Part shown: in pieces, positions 19,316 to 26,775 of the stretch | How the letters are laid out: each line of letters opens with the position of its first letter | Numbering within the stretch: position 1 is the first letter of the stretch | Source of the DNA: Marinobacterium profundum | Lineage (GTDB): Bacteria; Pseudomonadota; Gammaproteobacteria; Pseudomonadales; Balneatricaceae | Assembly (NCBI RefSeq): GCF_001528745.1 | Contig: NZ_BCNS01000207.1 | Span: 86,872-150,871, forward strand | Direction of reading: 5' to 3' | Length of the DNA: 64,000 nucleotides | Notes under the pieces: generated by a model | What the model was told of the DNA's origin: nothing | Database searches by the model: none | The model's input: only the letters and a program-made list of their open reading frames with translations | Translations under genes and position numbers: made by a program

Positions 19316-19564
19316 ATGAGCTATATCATCGACGCCTGGCTGGAACGGTCAGATCCATACCTTCGTATCACCCATCGCCATACCGGCATCCGCGTTATTG
19401 AATGGCGTAACGAGAGAATCGCCACCCTGCTGGAGCAGGGCGTGATTTGCCCACAGGATCTGCAGCAATCACAATGTTGCAGCAAGGAACTGGTTCAGGA
19501 GTTGTTTGTACTGGCCTGCCTGGAAGGCGGCCGCTGCCTGAGCGAGACCGGCGAGCCGCACTAA
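19316..19564 (+). CDS. Small cysteine-containing protein of unknown function behind a Fur-like box
   Basis: 82 residues starting MSYIIDAWLERSDPYLRI, with GAGAAGGG as ribosome binding site. There is no signal peptide or membrane segment. The first half looks beta-rich; the second half is a helix-like segment ending in LACLEGGRC. Five cysteines lie in the C-terminal half (one after GVI, a CC pair and two near the end), which could bind metal. I do not recognise the family. The Fur-like operator upstream suggests expression under iron limitation. The gene stands alone between ampG and the convergent yajQ, ending at a GC-rich hairpin. Confidence 0.75.
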   Translation: MSYIIDAWLERSDPYLRITHRHTGIRVIEWRNERIATLLEQGVICPQDLQQSQCCSKELVQELFVLACLEGGRCLSETGEPH

Positions 19565-19583
19565 CAAGCCAGGGTGTAACGAC

Positions 19584-19604
19584 GCCGGCCCATTGCAGGC
19601 CGGC
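19584..19604. terminator. Hairpin between convergent small ORF and yajQ
   Basis: GCCGGCC and GGCCGGC form a perfect 7-bp stem with a 7-base loop exactly between two convergent stop codons. The U tract is poor on both strands, so it may be only an RNA-end structure. Confidence 0.5.
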
Positions 19605-19614
19605 TCCACAAAGC

Positions 19615-20097
19615 TTAATCGCGGAAGTTGTTGAACTGCAGTGGCAGTTCCAGATCAGCCGCCCGCAGCATCGCCATCGCGCCCTGCAGATCGTCACGTT
19701 TTTTACCTGTTACCCGCACCTGCTCGCCCTGCACCTGGGTCTGCACCTTGAGTTTGGCATCCTTGATCAGCTTTATAATCTTCTTGGCCAGCGCCTGATC
19801 CAGGCCTTGCTTGAGATCTACCTGCTGGCGGGCGCGCATATTCGCCTTTTCTGCATCTTTAACGTCCATGCAGCGTATATCAATCTTGCGGCTGGTCAGC
19901 TTGGCACGCAGCACTTCTTGCAGCTGCTGCAGCTGGAAGTCCACTTCGGCCCAAAGCACCACATGACCATCGCCCAGCTCGAAGCGCGCATCGATACCCT
20001 TGAAGTCGAAGCGGTTCTGAATTTCACGGTTGGCCTGATCTACGGCGTTGGTGACTTCATGCATGTCCAGCTCGGACACTATGTCAAATGACGGCAT
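19615..20097 (-). CDS. yajQ: YajQ family nucleotide-binding protein
   Basis: 160 residues, start MPSFDIVSELDMHEVTNAV and the internal NRFDFKG segment near residue 28 being diagnostic. Homologues bind RNA/nucleotides, and the Xanthomonas and Pseudomonas proteins bind cyclic di-GMP and affect gene expression. The start at 20097 is preceded by AGGAGATC; a 16-codon longer frame is not family-like. It is complete and ordinary. Confidence 0.94.
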   Translation of the reverse strand: MPSFDIVSELDMHEVTNAVDQANREIQNRFDFKGIDARFELGDGHVVLWAEVDFQLQQLQEVLRAKLTSRKIDIRCMDVKDAEKANMRARQQVDLKQGLDQALAKKIIKLIKDAKLKVQTQVQGEQVRVTGKKRDDLQGAMAMLRAADLELPLQFNNFRD

Positions 20098-20412
20098 TAC
20101 CCGATCTCCTCTAAATTGAAGCGGCCCGCAGACTCCACAGCGCACAGCACCGGGTCGAACCTAAGTGAGGGCATTTTAACGAAGGCACGTGGCCATTTCA
20201 CCCATTGCTCACTCTGGTTATCATAAGCGCTGTGATTTACCGGCAAAGTTGCTACATAAAGCACCGCTACGTCATCACCGGGGCTTTCTCAGGAACAATG
20301 CCCCAAGCGCCTGCACTTGCGCTAATTTTCAGGGCAAGGATGAACAACTGGTGCAAAGCGCCCGTTTGTTCTCACAATTTAGTACGCACTTTTATTCAAC
20401 GACGGATTTCTC
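20098..20412. other. Divergent intergenic region between yajQ and panE
   Basis: About 315 bases with no credible gene. A GGGGC/GCCCC inverted repeat lies near 20279-20303. A TTGTTC...TTTATT pair just before panE could be its promoter, but the match is weak. Confidence 0.4.
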
Positions 20413-21363
20413 ATGCACTGGACAATCCTTGGTGCCGGCGCCATCGGCTGCCTCTGGGCCGCGCACCTGCAGCGCGCCGGGGCTTCGGTCAGCCTGGTTC
20501 TGCGCAGCCCTGAACGCCTGGCACAATTCCGGCAGCGTGGCGGCATTAAGCTGATTGACGATAGCGGCGAAACTTTCTGCCCGCTAAACGCCACCCTGGC
20601 GGCAACACCCCAGTCTATTGCGCAACTGCTACTCTGCACCAAGGCGTACGACAGCCAGAGGGCATTGGAGTCCGTGTGGCACAGACTCAATGCCGACAGT
20701 CACATTCTGGTACTGCAAAATGGCATGGGCAGTCAGCAACAGGTTATTGAGCGTGCCGGCAATGACCGCGTGCTGATCGGCTCCACCACCGATGGTGCCT
20801 ACATGCGCGCGCCCTTCGAAGTCGTTCATGCAGGGCGAGGTGAAACCGCCATTGGCCGCTTCTACAGCACGGACGCATCACTGCCGGATTTCGGCCCAAA
20901 GTTCGGGCTGCAACTGCGACAGGACCCGGCGATTGAAACCACCCTCTGGCGCAAGCTGGCGATCAACTGCGCCATTAACCCGCTGACAGCGCTCTATGGC
21001 TGTCGCAACGGCGAGCTGGCAACAGTACCCGCCTATAGCCATGCGCTCGAAGCCCTGTGCAAAGAATTCGAAGCCGTAGCCCAGGCGTGTAACATCCCAC
21101 TCTTTGAAGGCCCCTTGCACGAACAGGCCCTGATGGTCGCGCGCGCAACCGCAAATAACTATTCGTCGATGCTGCAGGATATTCGCCATCAGCGCCCGAC
21201 AGAGATTGAACAGATCACCGGTTTTCTGTGCAACCAAGCCCAACTGGCTGGCATTGATGTGCCCCGCAACCGCGCAGCGCTGCAGCAGGTACGCCAACTG
21301 CAGCGCAACAGTGGTAAAGCCTCAGACCTGTGTTCAGAATCACCGAACTCACCTTCGAGCTAA
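20413..21363 (+). CDS. panE: 2-dehydropantoate 2-reductase (ketopantoate reductase)
   Basis: 316 residues. The N-terminal Rossmann motif GAGAIGCLWAAHL, the segment LLLCTKAYDS and the central QNGMG are family signatures; the catalytic lysine lies in LWRKLAINCAINP near residue 180. It reduces 2-dehydropantoate with NADPH to pantoate for pantothenate and CoA synthesis, in the cytoplasm. It is followed after 33 bases by the cobalamin adenosyltransferase gene on the same strand, so cotranscription is likely. The ribosome binding site is modest (GGA eight bases upstream). Confidence 0.92.
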   Translation: MHWTILGAGAIGCLWAAHLQRAGASVSLVLRSPERLAQFRQRGGIKLIDDSGETFCPLNATLAATPQSIAQLLLCTKAYDSQRALESVWHRLNADSHILVLQNGMGSQQQVIERAGNDRVLIGSTTDGAYMRAPFEVVHAGRGETAIGRFYSTDASLPDFGPKFGLQLRQDPAIETTLWRKLAINCAINPLTALYGCRNGELATVPAYSHALEALCKEFEAVAQACNIPLFEGPLHEQALMVARATANNYSSMLQDIRHQRPTEIEQITGFLCNQAQLAGIDVPRNRAALQQVRQLQRNSGKASDLCSESPNSPSS

Positions 21364-21396
21364 CCCAAGAATCACCTCAGACAGGGAACCCACACA

Positions 21397-21957
21397 ATGT
21401 CGGATCGTCTTAATCGCATTTACACCCGCAGCGGCGACAAGGGGACCACCGGCCTTGCCGATGGTCGCCGGGTAGAAAAATATCATCCGCGTATCGAAGC
21501 CCTGGGCGATATCGACGAGCTGAACTCGAGCCTGGGCGTACTGATCGCGGAACTTGGCCCCGATGATACTCTGCATAGCTTCCTTCCCGGCCTGCAGCAC
21601 GACCTGTTTGACCTGGGCGGCGAGCTGGCAATGGTCGATGTACAGTACTGGGTGCTGGACGACGCCGCCATCAGCGCACTGGAGCAGCAATTGGACAGCC
21701 TGAACGCGGAGCTGCCCGCCCTGCGCGAATTTATCCTGCCAGGCGGCAACCGCGTCAGCGCCCTGTGCCAGCAAAGTCGCAGCCTGTGCCGGCGGGCTGA
21801 AAGGCGCCTGGTGGAACTGGCACAGCTTGAGTCGGTCAACCCCCATGCCCTGGGTTACATTAACCGCCTGTCTGATCTGCTGTTTGTCTGCGCCAGGGTA
21901 CTGGCGCGCCGCGGCGACGGTCAGGAGGTTTACTGGCAGGCGCGCAACAAACGCTGA
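21397..21957 (+). CDS. ATP:cob(I)alamin adenosyltransferase, PduO type
   Basis: 186 residues. The N-terminal YTRSGDKGTTGLADGRRV is the ATP-binding signature of PduO-type enzymes; the RSLCRRAERRLVEL helix carries the conserved Arg/Glu pair, and GYINRLSDLLFVCARV closes the site. It forms adenosylcobalamin from cob(I)alamin and ATP in the cytoplasm. It agrees with the B12 salvage and assembly genes only 500 bases downstream on the opposite strand. It is unrelated in fold to CobA/CobO adenosyltransferases. Confidence 0.93.
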   Translation: MSDRLNRIYTRSGDKGTTGLADGRRVEKYHPRIEALGDIDELNSSLGVLIAELGPDDTLHSFLPGLQHDLFDLGGELAMVDVQYWVLDDAAISALEQQLDSLNAELPALREFILPGGNRVSALCQQSRSLCRRAERRLVELAQLESVNPHALGYINRLSDLLFVCARVLARRGDGQEVYWQARNKR

Positions 21958-22033
21958 ACAGCATCAGCCGTTACTGTCGCACCGGCAGCAGCAACGGATC
22001 GGTTATACTTCATTCAAGCCAAGGAGGATAAAA

Positions 22034-22330
22034 ATGCAAAGAATTCTGCCCGCACTGATACTGGCCTGGCTACCCCAACTGGCGTTCGCCGACTGCGCCC
22101 TGGATCAGCAGTTTTGTCGCACCGAATGCGAAATCCGGCACTTCACCGATGACGCCGCTGTCACCGGATGCAAGGCGCGCTGCGCCGTGCAACGCGCCAT
22201 CTGCTCAACGGGCAAGGGCGCCGAAACCGCGGTCGAGCTCGGCAAGGAAGGTGCCGATGCGGCAGTAGAAGCCAGCAAGGATGCCTGGGAAGGCACAAAG
22301 TCCTTTATCAAGGGTATTAGCGAGCCCTGA
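22034..22330 (+). CDS. Small exported protein with twin CX3C cysteine pattern, unknown function
   Basis: 98 residues, with a perfect AAGGAGG ribosome binding site. A signal peptide of about 19 residues ends LAFA before DCAL. The mature part starts with six cysteines spaced symmetrically: C-x6-C-x3-C-x13-C-x3-C-x6-C. This twin CX3C layout is that of disulfide-linked helical hairpins, as in mitochondrial small Tim proteins; the resemblance may be convergent. An alanine/lysine/glutamate-rich, probably amphipathic helix follows (about residues 58-90). I do not recognise a family. It lies between the cobalamin adenosyltransferase and the convergent cobC, and ends at a strong hairpin. Confidence 0.8.
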   Translation: MQRILPALILAWLPQLAFADCALDQQFCRTECEIRHFTDDAAVTGCKARCAVQRAICSTGKGAETAVELGKEGADAAVEASKDAWEGTKSFIKGISEP

Positions 22331-22354
22331 TGCAGTGACACTCTCCCACTGACA

Positions 22355-22389
22355 GCAATAGCGCTCTCCGCGGTGAAGAGCGCTGTTGC
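22355..22389. terminator. Long hairpin between convergent genes
   Basis: GCAATAGCGCTCT pairs with AGAGCGCTGTTGC (13 bp with one G-T pair) around a 9-base loop, between the twin-CX3C gene and cobC. It has no long U tract, but is well placed to end transcripts from both sides. Confidence 0.6.
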
Positions 22390-22426
22390 AATAGCCAACT
22401 GTCACACCTAACCGAAAAAGCAGTTT

Positions 22427-23053
22427 TCAACTGATATCGCTCACCCGGTTCATAAACGACAATTCACACCAGCCATGGGCGCCATCCTGCCCCAGCCGAA
22501 GTCGGCTCAGGGAACCGGTATCAACGCGCAGCTGTGACCAGTTGCTGACCTCCAGTCCTAGTGCCTCGCCAAGAAGTCCCCGTATGACCCCAGCGTGAGT
22601 CAGCAACAGCAGGTGGGTATCGCCCTGGGCCGCGGCAAAACTTTCTGTCTTTAATTCGTGCTGCAGTGAGGCCAGACGCGCACAGAAGGCCGCTATGGTT
22701 TCCCCACCGGGCGGCGGATGCGCTTGCGGATCTCGCCAGAAGGCCATTACCGCTGCCTGCTCCTGCTGCCAGACGTCCGCATAAGGGCGGCCGTCCCAGC
22801 GGCCAAAATCCAGCTCCAGCAAGCGCGCATCCGCAGCGTACTCAAGCTGCAACGCCTGGGCGAGTTCTGCTGCGGGCTGCGCGCAACGACGCAATGGCGA
22901 GCAAAGGATGCGCTGCCAGCCAGAGCTTTCGGCACCATAGGCCTGCATCTGGCGCCAGCCCAGGGGCGTCAGGGCAGAATCGGTGCGCCCGCGGTAGCAG
23001 CCAGCATCTTCAGCGTCGCCGTGGCGCAGCAGATCCAGCGTCAGTACGTTCAA
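22427..23053 (-). CDS. cobC: Alpha-ribazole phosphatase (histidine phosphatase superfamily)
   Basis: 208 residues. It has the RHG catalytic motif as LLRHGDAED near residue 10, the SPLRRCAQPA segment and the second catalytic histidine in LLLLTHAGVIRGLLG. It removes phosphate from alpha-ribazole phosphate (or from cobalamin phosphate) late in B12 nucleotide loop assembly. It overlaps the cobT stop by four bases, so it is the last gene of btuF-cobU-cobT-cobC. Its specific role rests on this context, because the superfamily is broad. Confidence 0.88.
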   Translation of the reverse strand: MNVLTLDLLRHGDAEDAGCYRGRTDSALTPLGWRQMQAYGAESSGWQRILCSPLRRCAQPAAELAQALQLEYAADARLLELDFGRWDGRPYADVWQQEQAAVMAFWRDPQAHPPPGGETIAAFCARLASLQHELKTESFAAAQGDTHLLLLTHAGVIRGLLGEALGLEVSNWSQLRVDTGSLSRLRLGQDGAHGWCELSFMNRVSDIS

Positions 23054-24120
23054 CCGCCGGGGCCCGCCACACCGGCCTGGGCAAAGGTTGCCATGCCACT
23101 GTGCAATTCACAGGCACTGCGGACGATCTGCAACGCCAATGCCGCTCCACTGCCCTCTCCAAGTCGCATATTCAGCATCAGCAAAGGCCTGGCGCCCAGC
23201 GCCTCCAGCATAAGCCCGTGGCCGGGTTCGGCCGAACAGTGACCATAGAGCAGCCAGGGTGCCAGATCAGGCTTGAGTCTTACCGCCACCAGCGCCGCCA
23301 GGGTACTGATAAAACCATCTACCAGCACCGGCACGCCGCACTGACCTGCGTGCAGATAAGCCCCCACCATGGCGGCGATTTCAAAGCCCCCCAGGCGGCG
23401 TAGTAACTCAAGCACAGCAGGGTTATCGCCGGTATGCAGACTGAGCCCCTGACGAATCAATGCCACCTTGTGGGCCAGCACAGTGGCGTTGACGCCGGTC
23501 CCAGGGCCCGCCAGCTGCGCTGGATCCAGTTCAAGCAACACGGTACCGAGCGCCGTTGCAGCACTGGTATTGCCAATGCCCATCTCGCCGGCAATAAACA
23601 GCTCGCAACCGGCCTTCTGCGCCTCGGCCAAACGCTCGGCCCCGGCCAGCAAGGCGGCGTCGCGTTGCTCAGCCGTCATCGCGGCCTGCTGACTAAAGTC
23701 CGCCGTGCCCGGCCCCAGCCAGCGATCAACCACTCTTGGGTCGGGCTCAGGCCGTTGCAGCGTTCCCAGATTCACCACATCGAAACGGGCACCGGCAAGT
23801 TTGGCCAATACCGCAACGGCTGCACCACCAGAGACAAAGTTGGCCAGCATCTGCGCGGTGACCGCCTGGGGGTAAGCCGATACGCCGGCAGCAGCGATAC
23901 CGTGATCGGCAGCGAACAGGCTGATATGACAGGCATCCACACGGGGATAAACCCGCCCCTGCAAGCCGGCAAGACGAACCGCCAGCTGCTCGAGCTCGCC
24001 CAGAGCGCCTGCGGGCTTGGTCAGCTGCAGCTGATGGGCTCTGGCTTGCTCCTCGGCCTCGGCATTGGGCTGCTGCATCGGTTCGTCAAGCCAGTTGGAG
24101 GCCAGGGAAAAGGCCATCAC
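23050..24120 (-). CDS. cobT: Nicotinate-nucleotide--dimethylbenzimidazole phosphoribosyltransferase
   Basis: 356 residues, the usual CobT size. Signatures include ADHGIAAAGVSAYPQAVTAQM near residue 70 (given here only in part by position), GGAAVAVLA, GEMGIGNTSAATAL near 180 and the catalytic-Glu region near the C-terminus (CSAEPGHG). It activates dimethylbenzimidazole as alpha-ribazole phosphate for the lower ligand of B12. It overlaps both neighbours by four bases (ATGA), implying translational coupling in the cob operon. Confidence 0.95.
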   Translation of the reverse strand: MMAFSLASNWLDEPMQQPNAEAEEQARAHQLQLTKPAGALGELEQLAVRLAGLQGRVYPRVDACHISLFAADHGIAAAGVSAYPQAVTAQMLANFVSGGAAVAVLAKLAGARFDVVNLGTLQRPEPDPRVVDRWLGPGTADFSQQAAMTAEQRDAALLAGAERLAEAQKAGCELFIAGEMGIGNTSAATALGTVLLELDPAQLAGPGTGVNATVLAHKVALIRQGLSLHTGDNPAVLELLRRLGGFEIAAMVGAYLHAGQCGVPVLVDGFISTLAALVAVRLKPDLAPWLLYGHCSAEPGHGLMLEALGARPLLMLNMRLGEGSGAALALQIVRSACELHSGMATFAQAGVAGPGG

Positions 24121-24641
24121 TTTACCTCCAGCGGCAAACCGGCCACGCTCAGGGTCACACGATCACAGACCGCCGCCATGCGTTGGTGCAGCCAACCGGT
24201 CTGATCCTGAAAGCGCCGGCTGAGCGCCCCCATGGGTACAATCCCCATACCAACTTCATTGCTCACCATGATCAGGTTTCCATCGATGCGTGCCAGCAGC
24301 GCATCCAGTGCATCCAGTTCAGCCTGCAGGGTCGCATCGCACTCCAGCAGCAACAGGTTAGTCAGCCACAAGGTCAGGCAGTCTACCAGTACGCAGTAGC
24401 CTGCTAGCAACAGCGGCTCAAGCGCAGCGGCCAAGCCAGTGGGCGCTTCCACCAGACGCCAGTCGGCAGGGCGATCCGCCTGATGACGGCGAACGCGCTC
24501 GGACAGCTCCTCATCCTCCCCCGGAACCATGGTGACCACCAGTGCCACCGGCAGACCACTGGCTAGCGCTCGCTCTTGCGCCAGCCGGCTCTTGCCTGAG
24601 CGGGCACCGCCGAGTATCAATTGCTTCACGCACTTCTCCAT
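24117..24641 (-). CDS. cobU: Adenosylcobinamide kinase / adenosylcobinamide-phosphate guanylyltransferase
   Basis: 174 residues with the P-loop GGARSGKSRLAQE near residue 11, the HQADRPADW segment (catalytic His) and the VLVDCLTLWLTNLL strand that define CobU/CobP. It phosphorylates adenosylcobinamide and transfers GMP to it, providing the activated corrinoid for joining with alpha-ribazole. The start could be ATG at 24641 or a GTG four codons later behind GGAGAAG. It sits between btuF (19-base gap) and cobT (4-base overlap). Confidence 0.95.
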   Translation of the reverse strand: MEKCVKQLILGGARSGKSRLAQERALASGLPVALVVTMVPGEDEELSERVRRHQADRPADWRLVEAPTGLAAALEPLLLAGYCVLVDCLTLWLTNLLLLECDATLQAELDALDALLARIDGNLIMVSNEVGMGIVPMGALSRRFQDQTGWLHQRMAAVCDRVTLSVAGLPLEVK

Positions 24642-24660
24642 TATCCGTTATCCGTTAAAA

Positions 24661-25566
24661 CTACTTACCCTGTCCGAGTTTTTTACGAGCATCATCCAGA
24701 TGAAGGCACAACTGCTCGGCGCCGGACAGCGCCCGCAGCGTCGCACGGTGCATCCAGTCGGCATTAAGCTGATAGAACAGTTCGTGCTGCACCGCCGGCA
24801 ATTCGGGCCAGCGTTGCCAACGTTCGATCCAGTCGTGGGGGGCTTCTTCAGTTGTGGTCAGTATGACTTCGGGACGTACCGCCAGCACCGACTCTACGCC
24901 AAGCTGGGGCACCGCCTCTGGCCTATCGGCGAAGGGGTTTTCACCGCCACACAGACGCAGCATCTGATCGACCAGCAGTGTACGGTTCACCGTCATCAGG
25001 GGCTCATGCCACAGCTGATAGAACACCCGCACCGGCGCTGCATTCTGATGCTTCAGACGCAACAGTTCCACTCTCGACTCCAGCCCGGAGGCTGCGGTCT
25101 CGGCCAGGGTTTGCAGCCCTGTAAGCTCGCCGTACAGGCGCAGATTGGCGGCAATGGCGGCAAAACTGTGAGGATCCGATTCGAAAACAGGAATACCAAA
25201 CTGGCGTACACGCTCCAGCTGTGCCGGCGTGTTACCGCCTGACCAGGCAATCACCAGATCCGGCTGCAATGCCAGCACCTGCTCCAGATTCAGCTGGCCA
25301 TAACTCCCCACGCGGGGGATTGCCTGCGCCTGCGCTGGATAGTCGCTATGCGCCACAGCGCCAACGATAAGATCGCCTGCGCCAATGCTGAAGAGGTTTT
25401 CAGTAATATGGGGCGCCAGGGCGAGAATGCGCCTGGCGGGTTGCTCCAGGGTGACACTGAGCCCCCCGTTGTCCACCACAGTGATCGCGGCCAGAGCGGG
25501 CCGCACCAGCACCAAACACACAAATGACAGGCAAAGCCTAAGGAGCTGTGAACGAAGATGTAGCAT
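24661..25566 (-). CDS. btuF: Cobalamin-binding periplasmic protein, BtuF-like
   Basis: About 301 residues with a signal peptide (MLHLRSQLL... to PALA) and a class III periplasmic binding fold: RRILALAPHITENLFSIGAGD, then PRVGSYGQLNLEQVLALQPDLV, and the long linking helix. These features fit BtuF, which delivers vitamin B12 to BtuCD; no btuC or btuD gene is in the window. An in-frame ATG nine codons upstream (25593) is also possible; neither has a strong ribosome binding site. It appears to be first in the btuF-cobU-cobT-cobC operon. I see no B12 riboswitch in the 70-100 bases upstream. Confidence 0.85.
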   Translation of the reverse strand: MLHLRSQLLRLCLSFVCLVLVRPALAAITVVDNGGLSVTLEQPARRILALAPHITENLFSIGAGDLIVGAVAHSDYPAQAQAIPRVGSYGQLNLEQVLALQPDLVIAWSGGNTPAQLERVRQFGIPVFESDPHSFAAIAANLRLYGELTGLQTLAETAASGLESRVELLRLKHQNAAPVRVFYQLWHEPLMTVNRTLLVDQMLRLCGGENPFADRPEAVPQLGVESVLAVRPEVILTTTEEAPHDWIERWQRWPELPAVQHELFYQLNADWMHRATLRALSGAEQLCLHLDDARKKLGQGK

Positions 25567-25662
25567 AATGGGCCGCTGCGAAAAAGGCGCCATTATACCC
25601 CGGTGCAGGCCTGGACGCAGACCTGGATACGCCCCCCTGCCCCCAGGCCTGTCGCTGGCAGG

Positions 25663-26646
25663 CTAGCGCGACATATCGACGATCACGCGGCCTCGCACCT
25701 GACCCTCGACGATACGCTGGGCATAGTCCCGCACCTCATCCAGCCCGATACTGTGACCGATTTCACCCAGTGCCGCAGCGGGCAGATCCCGCGCCAGGCG
25801 TTGCCAGGCCTGCTGGCGCCGTGACAGCGGACACATAACCGAATCCACCCCCTGCAAGCGTACGTTACGCAGGATAAACGGCATCACCGTCGTCGGCAGG
25901 CTGAAGCCCGCCGCCAGGCCACAGGCCGCCACCGTGCCGCCGTAACAAGTTTCCGCCAGCACTCGCGCCAGAATGGTGTCACCCACGGTATCAATGGCGC
26001 CGGCCCAGCGCTGCCCTTCCAGCGCCCGGGGCTTGGCCGCCATGCTTTCACGACTCACCAGCGCCTGGGCACCCAGCCCCCTGAGATAGGCCTCTGTCTC
26101 CGGCCGTCCCGTAACTGCATGGACCTCATACCCCAGCCCGGCCAGAATCGCCACCGACACGCTACCTACACCCCCGGCAGCACCGGTCACCAGCACAGGA
26201 CCGGCCCCAGGCGTCAGGCCGCCTTCTTCCAGCGCCATCACGCACAGCATGGCCGTAAGCCCTGCGGTACCAATCATCATAGCCGTACGGGCATCCATGC
26301 CTTGGGGCATGGGCACCAGCCAGTCGGCTTTTAGACGCGCCTTCTCGGCCATGCCACCCCAGTGACGCTCCCCCACGCCCCAGCCGGTGAGTACTACCGC
26401 ATCACCGGGGGAGAAAGCCTCATCCGCAGATTCCAGTACCCGGCCGGCCAGGTCGACACCAGGTACCATCGGGAACTGATTGACGATCTTGCCGGTTCCG
26501 GTAATTGCCAGACCGTCTTTGAAATTAAGCGACGAATAGTCCACCGCCACCAGGACTTCGCCCTCGGGAAGGGCCGATTCTTCCAGCGTCCTGACCTGCG
26601 CCTGAGTTTTGCCGTCCTGCTGATCCAGTACCAGTGCTCTGAACAT
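25663..26646 (-). CDS. acuI: Acryloyl-CoA reductase (NADPH) / YhdH-type MDR oxidoreductase
   Basis: 327 residues of the medium-chain dehydrogenase family without the structural zinc site. VDYSSLNFKDGLAITG near residue 35, PGVDLAGRV near 63 and TGAAGGVGSVSVAILAGLGY near 150 are YhdH/AcuI hallmarks. AcuI reduces acryloyl-CoA to propionyl-CoA, important in 3-hydroxypropionate and DMSP breakdown and in acrylate detoxification in marine bacteria. The start at 26646 has GGAGGCGAT upstream. It is divergent from a FadR-type regulator, with repeated operator-like sequence between them. Confidence 0.88.
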   Translation of the reverse strand: MFRALVLDQQDGKTQAQVRTLEESALPEGEVLVAVDYSSLNFKDGLAITGTGKIVNQFPMVPGVDLAGRVLESADEAFSPGDAVVLTGWGVGERHWGGMAEKARLKADWLVPMPQGMDARTAMMIGTAGLTAMLCVMALEEGGLTPGAGPVLVTGAAGGVGSVSVAILAGLGYEVHAVTGRPETEAYLRGLGAQALVSRESMAAKPRALEGQRWAGAIDTVGDTILARVLAETCYGGTVAACGLAAGFSLPTTVMPFILRNVRLQGVDSVMCPLSRRQQAWQRLARDLPAAALGEIGHSIGLDEVRDYAQRIVEGQVRGRVIVDMSR

Positions 26647-26670
26647 ATCGCCTCCAATTTGCTGCAATTT

Positions 26671-26734
26671 CTATTTGTAAGACGAATTAACATTAGGAGT
26701 AATTCGTCTATTTGTAAAGCAAATTAACAAATAG
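26671..26734. promoter_or_regulatory. Overlapping inverted and direct repeats, likely FadR-type operators
   Basis: Between acuI and the regulator gene: AGACGAATT/AATTCGTCT (26680-26688 and 26701-26709) is a perfect 9-bp inverted repeat; CTATTTGT/ACAAATAG (26708-26715 and 26727-26734) is a perfect 8-bp one. CTATTTGTAA-N-A-N-N-AATTAACA also appears twice in direct orientation, from 26671 and from 26708. TTGT...ACAA symmetry is usual for FadR-subfamily GntR regulators. The adjacent regulator is the obvious candidate. Confidence 0.65.
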
Positions 26735-26775
26735 GTCATTCTGTGAAATACTGAGCGCCACAACCGGGAGCACAG

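Noticed and set aside
25567..25662. Possible cobalamin riboswitch upstream of btuF
   Set aside because: The gap is too short and I saw no B12-box-like core; only a small GCCTG/CAGGC hairpin was present.
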